Counted from the first letter of the stretch, positions 6,346 through 14,905 are shown. The stretch: 14,906 nt of DNA from an uncultured Bacteroidales bacterium (GCA_937886455.1 CALGCU010000240.1:1-14906); one strand, 5' to 3'. Numbers and translations: made by a program. The notes: generated by a model not told the origin, from the sequence alone.

Positions 6346-7470
6346 ATGAAAAGACTTAAACGCATCATACGACAATCTTTTGTTAATCCAATCATTGACT
6401 TCTTGCCATTGTTGGCATTTAATGTGGTGGATAATTTTTGGGGACTTCAACCTGCACTATACATAGCATTGCCGATTTCCATTTATTTGTCATTTTATTT
6501 CTTTTTCAAGCAACCATTAGTCTATGGTTGGCATTCATTCTCTTCATTCGTATTGCTTAGTATTGGATTCTGGGTGGCACTTCTTGCCCGCACTTTACAT
6601 ATCGATGAATTGAGGGTAATTCTTGTGGAATTGGTCACTGTAGTGACTCTTTTGATAGTCTTAGAACTAAAGGATAAACTTAAAGAGTTTTTGTTGAAAA
6701 GCAGTAATACACTACCTATGGAAAACAATATAGATGAGTTTTTCAGGGTATCCAAAATTTTAATTTTTGTTTCCATGTTACACATTTTAGGACAACTGAT
6801 GTGTCCTAAGCTCATTCCGGTGACAGGCGCCATAGAAAAACACCATATGGAGTTTGTTATTAAGTGTATCTATACCGGAATTGTGGTCTTGGTTGTAATT
6901 TATGAGGCCATTAGAGTCTATTTCATCCGACGACAATTATTCCAAGAAGAATGGTGGCCTATTGTTAATAGGGAGGGTGGAGTGATAGGTTCTATTGAAA
7001 AAGCTTTAAGTATATCGTCTTTGCAAAAATATACACATCCTGTAGTGAGAATAGCCATTATTTCACAAAATAAGTTATTGCTTCGGAAACGGGGTAAGAA
7101 AGATGAGTTTTTTAGTAATGTGTGGGATATCACGATTAGTGAACATCTGAAGTATGGTGAAACGGTAGAAGCTTGTATGGAACGTACCCTCTATGAGGCT
7201 ATAGACTTTAAGGATTATGACAAAGCAGAATATAAGTCATCATATATGGTAGAGTCGAAATCAGATAATGAGATTATGTTTTTCTACGTAATCCAATTGG
7301 ACCAAGAAGTTGATTTTGAACTCTCCAAAGAGTATGGGGATTCACTTAAATGGTGGACAACCCAACAAATTGACGATAACATCGGTTTGGGAATATTTGC
7401 TGAGCCGTTCATGAAAGAATATCCTTATTTACATCACAAAGGTCTCGTTGGTAAATCCGTTTCAAAATAG
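6346..7470 (+). CDS. Membrane protein with degenerate C-terminal NUDIX domain
   Basis: Counted from the ATG at 6346, the protein has 374 residues. A TTG-initiated form from 6325 would add 7 residues, but the purine-rich GAGAGGGTAGG just before 6346 favours the ATG. Residues 1 to about 200 hold five or six hydrophobic segments, with WGLQPALYIALPISIY reminiscent of septation-type small membrane proteins. Residues about 225-360 look like a NUDIX fold (HPVVRIAIISQNKLLLRKRG, then a box at 266-288). In that box the usual REUxEExGU reads RTLYEAIDF (280-288): Arg280 and Glu284 remain, but Glu is replaced by Thr281 and Ala285, and Gly by Asp287. Hydrolysis is therefore doubtful and a nucleotide-sensing or structural role is possible. 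It lies between the ribE hairpin and the carA promoter, apparently on its own. Confidence 0.75.
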   Translation: MKRLKRIIRQSFVNPIIDFLPLLAFNVVDNFWGLQPALYIALPISIYLSFYFFFKQPLVYGWHSFSSFVLLSIGFWVALLARTLHIDELRVILVELVTVVTLLIVLELKDKLKEFLLKSSNTLPMENNIDEFFRVSKILIFVSMLHILGQLMCPKLIPVTGAIEKHHMEFVIKCIYTGIVVLVVIYEAIRVYFIRRQLFQEEWWPIVNREGGVIGSIEKALSISSLQKYTHPVVRIAIISQNKLLLRKRGKKDEFFSNVWDITISEHLKYGETVEACMERTLYEAIDFKDYDKAEYKSSYMVESKSDNEIMFFYVIQLDQEVDFELSKEYGDSLKWWTTQQIDDNIGLGIFAEPFMKEYPYLHHKGLVGKSVSK

Positions 7471-7592
7471 TTTTTGCGTATTTATCGGTGTCGCACAGAA
7501 ATGCAATCCTCGTAGCACTAAGATATTTTAGTATTTTATACGAAAAAAAGTAAAAAAATGCTAAATCAACTCTACATTTCAATAAATTTCCC

Positions 7593-7600
7593 TACCTTTG
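7593..7600 (+). promoter_or_regulatory. Bacteroidetes minus-7 box for the carA operon
   Basis: TACCTTTG matches TAnnTTTG perfectly and is followed by GCAGC, a common context in Bacteroidetes promoters. No clear TTTG element was found at the minus-33 spacing. A start near 7607 gives an AT-rich leader of about 55 nt before carA. The 192-bp gap between 7470 and 7663 otherwise holds only a weak AT-rich inverted repeat (ACTAA/TTAGT near 7527-7542). Confidence 0.6.
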
Positions 7601-7662
7601 CAGCAAGATTGTAAGTAATTACAATTGGATTTATTTCGCTATTCATAAATATCAGTTAATAT

Positions 7663-8736
7663 ATGCATCAAAACACAATTGCTTCGTTACATTTGGCTAA
7701 CGGAGCTGTTTTTAAAGGGAAATCTTTTGGATGTAAAACATCCGTTAAAGGTGAGGTGGTTTTTAATACAGCAATGACGGGTTACCCCGAAATCCTAACT
7801 GACCCCTCATGTTTTGGAAAAATCCTCGTCTTCACCTATCCACTTATCGGTAATTACGGGGTGCCTATTGAAGAGGTTAAACAATGTATTTCAACATTTT
7901 TTGAGTCGGAAAAAATTCATGCACGTGGCGTGGTTATTTCCGACTATTCTTTTGAATATAGCCATTGGAATGCAGTTAAGAGTTTGTCAGATTGGCTACA
8001 AGAACAAGGTATTCCTGCACTATATGGTGTAGATACACGGGAGATTACTCGTATTATCCGTGAAGAGGGTGTAATGCAAGGAACACTATTGGTTGAGGGG
8101 GCAGAAAATGAAGTTAAAGAAGATGATGAAGAACTCAATCAAGTAGCTCTGGTTTCTTGCAAAGAAATTGTGGTACATGGTGAAGGTCAAAAAAATGTCT
8201 TGTTAGTAGATTGTGGAGTAAAGCATGATGTGATTCGCACTTTGCTAAAATATAACATACGTATCACTCAAGTGCCCTGGAATCATGATTTCAGCCAAAT
8301 GGACTATGATGGCATTGTGATTAGTAATGGTCCGGGAGCGCCCAACGCATGTGTAGAGACAATCGAACATATTAAGGCGGCGATGCAACAAAATAAACCC
8401 ATCATGGGTATTGGATTAGGACATCAGTTGTTATGTATGGCTGATGGAGCATCGGTTGTGAAACTTAAGTATGGACATCATGGACACAATCAACCTGTGA
8501 GGTTACTGAACACAAATCGCTGCTTCATCACAGATCAAAATCATGAATATGCAGTGGATGTAGAAACATTGAATGACAACTGGGCTCCACTGTTAGTGAA
8601 TATGAATGATAATACAAACGAGGGAGTTTATCATAAAACAAAACCCTTTGTGTCAGTGCAATTCCAACCTCAATTAGCAGAAGAAGGTAACACAGATACA
8701 AGTTTCTTGTTGGATGAATTTGTGGGTATGCTTTAA
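7663..8736 (+). CDS. carA: Carbamoyl-phosphate synthetase small subunit, glutaminase triad lost
   Basis: A 357-residue full-length CarA. The N-terminal small-subunit domain (1 to about 150) is well conserved (GEVVFNTAMTGYPEILTDPS about 27-46, SDYSFEYSHWN, GVDTREITR). The class I glutamine amidotransferase domain follows (about 180-357). Its active site is not intact. The nucleophile elbow, normally GICLGHQ, reads GIGLGHQ, with Gly251 (GGA at 8413-8415) in place of Cys. The usual QFHPE reads QFQPQ, so His is Gln335 and Glu is Gln337. GPGDP is GPGAP. CarA should thus be unable to hydrolyse glutamine and may act only as a structural partner of CarB. The frame is uninterrupted, so this is not decay. 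carB follows after 25 nt. Normally the complex feeds pyrimidine and arginine synthesis. Confidence 0.93.
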   Translation: MHQNTIASLHLANGAVFKGKSFGCKTSVKGEVVFNTAMTGYPEILTDPSCFGKILVFTYPLIGNYGVPIEEVKQCISTFFESEKIHARGVVISDYSFEYSHWNAVKSLSDWLQEQGIPALYGVDTREITRIIREEGVMQGTLLVEGAENEVKEDDEELNQVALVSCKEIVVHGEGQKNVLLVDCGVKHDVIRTLLKYNIRITQVPWNHDFSQMDYDGIVISNGPGAPNACVETIEHIKAAMQQNKPIMGIGLGHQLLCMADGASVVKLKYGHHGHNQPVRLLNTNRCFITDQNHEYAVDVETLNDNWAPLLVNMNDNTNEGVYHKTKPFVSVQFQPQLAEEGNTDTSFLLDEFVGML

Positions 8737-8761
8737 TCAATTAAAGAAAAGATAATAAGAC

Positions 8762-11700
8762 ATGAATAAAATAATAGAAAATATGAAGCAGGCTGAGGTG
8801 GGCCAAAGACCTGAATTTAAAAAAGTCTTACTTCTCGGATCAGGAGCATTGAAGATTGGTGAAGCAGGTGAGTTTGATTACTCAGGTTCACAAGCATTAA
8901 AAGCTCTAAAAGAAGAGGGCATATACACAGTACTGATTAATCCGAATATTGCCACAGTACAAACTTCGGAGGGAGTGGCAGATAAGATTTATTTCTTACC
9001 GGTAACCCCGTTCTTTGTTGAAAAAGTCATTGAAAAAGAACGTCCAGATGGCATCCTGCTTGCTTTCGGTGGACAAACGGCGCTTAATTGTGGGGTAGCT
9101 CTTTATCAAAGCGGAGTATTAGAAAAATACAACATCCAAGTGTTAGGTACCTCTGTACAAGCCATAATGGACACAGAAGACCGTGAACTATTTGTTAAGA
9201 AACTTGATGAAATCAATGTAAAGACCATTAAGAGTCAAGCTGTAGAAACTATTGAAGATGCACGTAAAGCAGCTCAAGAGTTAGGATATCCCGTTATCAT
9301 CCGTGCAGCATACGCTTTAGGCGGTCTTGGTTCCGGATTTTGCGACAATGAAGATGAATTAAACAAGTTAGCAGAAAAAGCTTTTTCATTCTCACCACAA
9401 GTATTGGTAGAAAAAAGTTTGAAGGGGTGGAAAGAAATTGAATATGAAGTCGTACGCGATAGATACAACAATTGCATCACGGTATGTAACATGGAAAACT
9501 TTGACCCACTGGGTATTCATACCGGGGAAAGTATTGTGATTGCCCCAACACAAACATTGAGCAATACCGATTGTAGCAAATTAAGAGAATTGGCTATTCG
9601 CATTGTACGACACATTGGCATTGTCGGTGAATGTAATGTTCAATATGCTTATGATCCAGAAAGTGAAGACTATCGAGTTATAGAAGTAAATGCTCGACTC
9701 AGTCGTTCTTCTGCTTTAGCCAGCAAGGCAACAGGCTACCCATTGGCATTTGTTGCTGCTAAAATTGGTTTAGGATATGGGCTCTTTGAATTAAAAAATT
9801 CAGTAACCAAGGTTACATCAGCTTTCTTTGAACCTTCTATAGACTATGTAGTTTGTAAAATTCCTCGATGGGATTTAGGAAAATTCCGTGGAGTAGATCG
9901 TGAATTAGGTTCAAGCATGAAGTCTGTTGGAGAAGTCATGTCAATTGGTCGCACTTTTGAAGAAGCCATTCAAAAAGGACTACGCATGATCGGACAAGGC
10001 ATGCATGGATTTGTAGGAAATAAGGAATTAGAAATTGCTGACATTGACAAAGCATTACATGAACCAACAGACAAGCGTATTTTCGTTATTAGCAAAGCTT
10101 TGCGCGCCGGCTATACAATTGAACAGATTTATCAACTCACCAAGATTGATCGTTGGTTTTTGCAAAAGTTGCTAAACATTGTACAAACAATGGATGAACT
10201 AGAAAATCATGCAGTTGCCAATCAGGAAGAAATCTATAATGTTGACGAAGAACTCTTGCGTGTCGCCAAAATACAAGGATTCTCAGATTTCCAAATAGGT
10301 AGAGCACTGGGATTAGAACGTTTCATGTCGGCAGAAGATGCAACTATGGCAATTCGCGATTGGCGCAAGAAAGTGGGGATACTGCCTGTTGTCAAACAGA
10401 TTGACACATTAGCAGCAGAATATCCGGCACAAACCAACTATCTATATGTTACATACTTGGGAGTGAAAAATGATGTACACTATACAGGTGACAAAAAATC
10501 AATCATCGTATTAGGTTCAGGTGCCTATCGAATTGGATCCTCTGTTGAATTTGACTGGTGTGGAGTACAAGCCCTACAAACAATTCGCCAACATGGCTAT
10601 CGTAGTGTGATGATTAACTACAACCCAGAAACAGTCTCAACAGACTATGACATGTGTGACCGCCTTTATTTTGACGAGCTTACATTTGAGCGTGTAATGG
10701 ACATCATCGAATTAGAAAATCCACATGGTGTGATTGTATCTACAGGAGGACAAATACCTAACAACCTCGCCATGAGATTAGATGCTCAGGATGTCAATAT
10801 ATTGGGAACCAGTGCAAAAAGTATTGACAATGCTGAAGATCGTGACAAATTCTCAGCCATGCTCGACCGTATTGGGGTTGACCAACCTGAATGGAGCGCA
10901 TTAACTTCAATGGAAGACGTTAATAAATTTATTGAAAAGGTCGGATTCCCTGTATTAGTTCGCCCATCATACGTGTTATCAGGTGCGGCAATGAATGTTT
11001 GTTCTAATCAAGAAGAGTTAGAACGTTTCTTACAATTAGCAGCCAATGTGTCCAAAAAACACCCTGTGGTTATTAGTCAATTCATTGAAAATGCCAAAGA
11101 AGTAGAGATGGATGCTGTTGCACAAAATGGCGAAATTATAGCCTACGCAATCAGCGAACACATTGAATATGCAGGTGTACACTCAGGAGATGCTACAATA
11201 CAATTCCCGCCACAAAAACTATACGTAGAGACAGTAAGAAGAATCAAACGTATCAGCCGTCAGATTGCAAAAGAATTAAATATATCAGGACCATTCAACA
11301 TTCAATATTTAGCAAAGGAAAACGACATCAAAGTTATTGAATGTAACTTGCGTGCATCAAGAAGTTTTCCATTTGTTAGTAAAGTGCTCAAAATCAACTT
11401 GATTGATTTAGCAACAAAAGTAATGTTAGGTTTACCTGTAGAGAAACCACACAAGAGTCTATTTGACCTTGAATATGTTGGTGTAAAAGCATCACAATTC
11501 TCCTTTAATCGATTACAAAAGGCTGACCCAGTATTAGGTGTAGATATGGCATCAACAGGAGAAGTTGGATGTATAGGCGAAGACTCACCAAGTGCAGTAC
11601 TAACAGCAATGTTGTCTGTAGGACATCGAATTCCAAAGAAAAACATACTCCTTTCAACAGGATCCGCTAAACACAAAGTAGAAATGTTAGGAGCGGCACG

Positions 11701-12037
11701 TCTCTTGGTAGAAAAAGGATATAAACTCTATGCCACAGGAGGAACATCACGCTTCCTCACAGAAAATGGCATAGAAAACACAATGGTGTATTGGCCAAGC
11801 GAAGAAGGACAACCGCAGGCATTAGATATGCTACATCAAAAAAATATTGACATGGTGGTTAATATACCTAAAAACCTGACATCAGGTGAATTAAGCAACG
11901 GATATAAAGTGCGCCGAGCAGCTATTGACCTAAATATTCCGTTAATCACCAATGTTAGATTAGCCAGTGCATTTATAAATGCCTTCTGCACATTAGATGT
12001 AGAAAACATAGCAATTAAAAGTTGGGATGAATATTAA
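8762..12037 (+). CDS. carB: Carbamoyl-phosphate synthetase large subunit, CAD/CPS1-like
   Basis: A 1091-residue complete CarB. It makes carbamoyl phosphate from bicarbonate, ammonia and two ATP. The first synthetase half (about 20-410) has LGSGALKIGEAGEFDYSG, the ATP-grasp loop ALGGLGSG and EVNARLSRSSALASKATGYP. A linker/oligomerisation domain spans about 411-570, the second half (about 575-950) has VRPSYVLSGAAMNV and ECNLRASRSFPFVSK, and an MGS-like allosteric domain covers about 955-1091. Many stretches (INPNIATVQTS, KSLKGWKEIEYEVVRD, SGPFNIQ) resemble animal CAD/CPS1 more than E. coli CarB. In the allosteric domain Thr992, Thr995, Trp1011, Asn1034 and Asn1046 line up with the residues I recall as the N-acetylglutamate site of human CPS1. 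Synthetase motifs look intact. Confidence 0.96.
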   Translation: MNKIIENMKQAEVGQRPEFKKVLLLGSGALKIGEAGEFDYSGSQALKALKEEGIYTVLINPNIATVQTSEGVADKIYFLPVTPFFVEKVIEKERPDGILLAFGGQTALNCGVALYQSGVLEKYNIQVLGTSVQAIMDTEDRELFVKKLDEINVKTIKSQAVETIEDARKAAQELGYPVIIRAAYALGGLGSGFCDNEDELNKLAEKAFSFSPQVLVEKSLKGWKEIEYEVVRDRYNNCITVCNMENFDPLGIHTGESIVIAPTQTLSNTDCSKLRELAIRIVRHIGIVGECNVQYAYDPESEDYRVIEVNARLSRSSALASKATGYPLAFVAAKIGLGYGLFELKNSVTKVTSAFFEPSIDYVVCKIPRWDLGKFRGVDRELGSSMKSVGEVMSIGRTFEEAIQKGLRMIGQGMHGFVGNKELEIADIDKALHEPTDKRIFVISKALRAGYTIEQIYQLTKIDRWFLQKLLNIVQTMDELENHAVANQEEIYNVDEELLRVAKIQGFSDFQIGRALGLERFMSAEDATMAIRDWRKKVGILPVVKQIDTLAAEYPAQTNYLYVTYLGVKNDVHYTGDKKSIIVLGSGAYRIGSSVEFDWCGVQALQTIRQHGYRSVMINYNPETVSTDYDMCDRLYFDELTFERVMDIIELENPHGVIVSTGGQIPNNLAMRLDAQDVNILGTSAKSIDNAEDRDKFSAMLDRIGVDQPEWSALTSMEDVNKFIEKVGFPVLVRPSYVLSGAAMNVCSNQEELERFLQLAANVSKKHPVVISQFIENAKEVEMDAVAQNGEIIAYAISEHIEYAGVHSGDATIQFPPQKLYVETVRRIKRISRQIAKELNISGPFNIQYLAKENDIKVIECNLRASRSFPFVSKVLKINLIDLATKVMLGLPVEKPHKSLFDLEYVGVKASQFSFNRLQKADPVLGVDMASTGEVGCIGEDSPSAVLTAMLSVGHRIPKKNILLSTGSAKHKVEMLGAARLLVEKGYKLYATGGTSRFLTENGIENTMVYWPSEEGQPQALDMLHQKNIDMVVNIPKNLTSGELSNGYKVRRAAIDLNIPLITNVRLASAFINAFCTLDVENIAIKSWDEY

Positions 12038-12052
12038 TAAACAAAACAAACA

Positions 12053-13915
12053 ATGGAACCATTAAAACATGAATGTGGAGTAGCCATCGTAAGATTACTC
12101 AAACCATTAGAATACTATCAAGAAAAATATGGAACATGGGCATACGGACTCAACAAGTTGTACCTCCTAATGGAAAAACAACATAATAGGGGACAAGAAG
12201 GAGCGGGAGTAGCGTGTGTCAAATTAGATGTAAATCCAGGCGAAGAATTTATGTTCCGTGAAAGAGCTGAAGGTAGCAATGCAATCTCAGAAGTTTTTGC
12301 TGACATTAACAAAAAAATTGCAAGAGAATCTAACAGACCAAACGCATTACACTACATACCATATGCAGGACAAATGTATATGGGACACCTCAGATATAGC
12401 ACTGCAGGAAAATCCGGAGTAAGTTTCGTACATCCCTTTATGAGAAGAGATAACTACAGAGCAAAAAACTTCACATTATGTGGAAACTTTACGCTCACAA
12501 ACGTTCCGGAAGTATTCCAACACATAGCAGAAAGCGGACAGCACCCAAGACAAGAAACAGATACATTCATTCTGTTAGAACAATTAGGACACAGATTGGA
12601 CAGAGAAGTTGAACGCTTATATGAAAAATACTTTGCAGAAGGACTAAGAGGCTTAGAACTTACACATGCCATTGAAAACGACATCAATTTAGCCAATGTA
12701 CTGCGTGAATGTGCACCTATGTGGGATGGAGGATATGTAATATGCGGTATGACGGGAAGTGGAGAAACATTCATTATACGCGACCCATGGGGCATTCGCA
12801 GTGCTTTCTATTACACAAGCGAAGAAAACTTCATTCTTGCATCAGAACGACCGGTGATTCAAACAGCCATGAATCTCCAAAAAGAAGATATCATGGAACT
12901 ACAACCAGGACAAGCTCTCTTTATCAATGCAAAAGGTGAAATACACACTGAGCAAATTGTAGAACCAAGAGGATTTGCGCCATGCTCTTTTGAAAGAATC
13001 TATTTCTCAAGAGGAAGTGACCATGATATATACAATGAAAGAAAAAAACTCGGAGCAAACCTCGTTCCGGAAATACTAAAAGCAGTAGATTACGACCTAA
13101 AACACACAGTTTTCTCATTCATACCCAATACTGCAGAAGTAGCATGTTACGGAATGGTAGAAGAACTCAACAACTATCTCAACAAAGAAAAAAGCCGTAT
13201 TATCGCTGATAAACAACACGAATTGACGCGCGAAGAGATAGAAGAAATACTATCATTCTCTGTTCGCTCAGAAAAAGTGGCTATCAAAGACATAAAACTA
13301 CGAACTTTTATCACACAAGATGCCACAAGAAATGACATGGCTGCCCATGTATATGACGTCACATACGGAAGCCTACAACAAAATGTTGACAACCTTGTAA
13401 TCATTGATGATAGCATTGTGAGAGGAACAACACTAAAACAAAGCATCATCAAAATACTAGCACGTCTTAAACCGAAAAAAATTGTCATCGTTTCATCAGC
13501 ACCACAAGTGCGTTACCCTGATTTCTACGGTATTGACATGTCAAAAATGGGTGAGTTTATAGCATTCAGATCTGCATTAGCCTTATTAGAAGAACAAGGA
13601 AATTTCCAACTAATCAACGAGGTTTACGCAAAATGTAAAGCACAGCAAACACTCCCTAAAGAACAAATCGTAAACCATGTCAAGGAGATCTATGCACCAT
13701 TCACAGATGAGCAAATTTCTCATAAAATGGCAGAATTACTCACACCAACAGATGTAGAGTGTCCAATAGAAATCATATTCCAAACCATTGAAGGATTACA
13801 CGACTCGTGCCCAAACAACAAGGGAGATTGGTATTTCTCCGGAAATTATCCAACACCTGGCGGTATGCGTTTGTTGAATGAAGCATTTATTGCTTATGTA
13901 GAATCAAGACAATAA
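12053..13915 (+). CDS. PurF-family amidophosphoribosyltransferase, long divergent form
   Basis: This 620-residue protein has an N-terminal class II (Ntn) glutaminase and a C-terminal phosphoribosyltransferase (PRT) domain. Cys8 in HECGV would become the N-terminal nucleophile after removal of a 7-residue propeptide. HNRGQEGAG, GHLRYSTAG (Arg114) and ETDTF are conserved. The usual HNGN oxyanion motif reads CGNF (143-146), keeping Asn145 but not the His and Gly. The PRPP loop VIIDDSIVRGTT (449-460) is intact, as are YFSRGSD and FYGID. The C-terminal Fe-S CxxCF is replaced by GDWYF (591-595) before SGNYPTPGG. The length exceeds standard PurF (about 470-510), with an insert around 385-425. I recall similar long forms in Bacteroides annotated as PurF. 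It could make phosphoribosylamine or be a specialised paralogue. It lies 15 nt after carB. Confidence 0.85.
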   Translation: MEPLKHECGVAIVRLLKPLEYYQEKYGTWAYGLNKLYLLMEKQHNRGQEGAGVACVKLDVNPGEEFMFRERAEGSNAISEVFADINKKIARESNRPNALHYIPYAGQMYMGHLRYSTAGKSGVSFVHPFMRRDNYRAKNFTLCGNFTLTNVPEVFQHIAESGQHPRQETDTFILLEQLGHRLDREVERLYEKYFAEGLRGLELTHAIENDINLANVLRECAPMWDGGYVICGMTGSGETFIIRDPWGIRSAFYYTSEENFILASERPVIQTAMNLQKEDIMELQPGQALFINAKGEIHTEQIVEPRGFAPCSFERIYFSRGSDHDIYNERKKLGANLVPEILKAVDYDLKHTVFSFIPNTAEVACYGMVEELNNYLNKEKSRIIADKQHELTREEIEEILSFSVRSEKVAIKDIKLRTFITQDATRNDMAAHVYDVTYGSLQQNVDNLVIIDDSIVRGTTLKQSIIKILARLKPKKIVIVSSAPQVRYPDFYGIDMSKMGEFIAFRSALALLEEQGNFQLINEVYAKCKAQQTLPKEQIVNHVKEIYAPFTDEQISHKMAELLTPTDVECPIEIIFQTIEGLHDSCPNNKGDWYFSGNYPTPGGMRLLNEAFIAYVESRQ

Positions 13916-14905
13916 ATGAATACCATTCGTTTTTGGATTAGTAATGCAAGGTCTATAGCTTTGCCACAAAGCATTCTACCATCATTGTTAACCATTGCAA
14001 TGGTAGCACATTTACCTTCTTTCACTTGGTGGATGGCATTAATCGCACTTATCGGAGTAATGTGTGCACATTTGGGAATGAACCTTGCAGATGACTATTT
14101 TGACCATAAAAAAGACACTACACGCATACGACAACAAGTGCATGCCGAAGGAGGAAAAACACACATGGAAAAGTGTCATTACATCACTTCGGGTAAGGCT
14201 ACAACGCGTGATTTAGTTAATGCGATCGCTACTTTTTTGGCCATTGCAGGTGTAGCAGGAATTATTGTATCCTGCTTTCGAACATGGCACATTACCTTGA
14301 TAGCTATAATAGGATTGCTATTAGGATTGTCATATTCGGGAGAACCTCTAAAATTGGGATACAGAGGATTTGGAGAATTCGTTATCGGAACAATGTTTGG
14401 ACCATTGTTAATGATAGGTATGGCTATGGCTGCATCTAATCATGTATCCAAGGATGTAATCCTCATTTCCATAGCAGTTGGATTATTGGTCATCAATATT
14501 GGTTTTGTACATTCTGTCTTAGACTTGCGTACAGACACCCTTTCTGCACGTAAGAGTTTTGCAGTGATATTGCAAAACAAAAAAGCAATGTTGGTAGCAT
14601 TGGCACTCTTTTCTTTATCACCTTTTGTTTTGATAATAGGAGGAGTAATCACACACATACTTCATTGGGCTACATTGATTACATTACTACTCATTCCCTT
14701 GGCCATACAATTGATTTACTCAACTTATTGCTTCTTATATGAAAAGCATATAACATTACAGCCAAAGTGGTGGATGGGACTTATGGGAGACTGGAAAAAA
14801 TACCAAGCAGCAAACATGGATTGGTTCCTTTACAGATGGTTGGTGGCACGCAATTTAGTAACATTCTTTTGTCTGATTTTAATTGTAATATACATTATCA
14901 TTTAA
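13916..14905 (+). CDS. UbiA-family prenyltransferase, MenA-like paralogue
   Basis: A 329-residue integral membrane protein with about eight or nine hydrophobic segments. The first Asp motif is NLADDYFDHKKD (residues 56-67) and the second LDLRTD (202-207) followed by Lys213, so both diphosphate-binding sites look intact. SYSGEPLKLGYRGFGE (139-154) corresponds to the MenA-type loop. It should transfer a prenyl chain to an aromatic or other acceptor. A separate, more canonical MenA is encoded at 2696-3592, so this paralogue probably has another acceptor or is specialised. The ATG directly abuts the TAA of the PurF-family gene (TAAATG), indicating translational coupling. The stop ends one base before the window edge. 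The acceptor is unknown. Confidence 0.85.
   Translation: MNTIRFWISNARSIALPQSILPSLLTIAMVAHLPSFTWWMALIALIGVMCAHLGMNLADDYFDHKKDTTRIRQQVHAEGGKTHMEKCHYITSGKATTRDLVNAIATFLAIAGVAGIIVSCFRTWHITLIAIIGLLLGLSYSGEPLKLGYRGFGEFVIGTMFGPLLMIGMAMAASNHVSKDVILISIAVGLLVINIGFVHSVLDLRTDTLSARKSFAVILQNKKAMLVALALFSLSPFVLIIGGVITHILHWATLITLLLIPLAIQLIYSTYCFLYEKHITLQPKWWMGLMGDWKKYQAANMDWFLYRWLVARNLVTFFCLILIVIYIII

Noticed and set aside
8413..8673. Sequencing error as the cause of the CarA triad loss
   Set aside because: Three separate positions change; Cys to GGA needs at least two base changes, and the frame and surrounding motifs are undisturbed.
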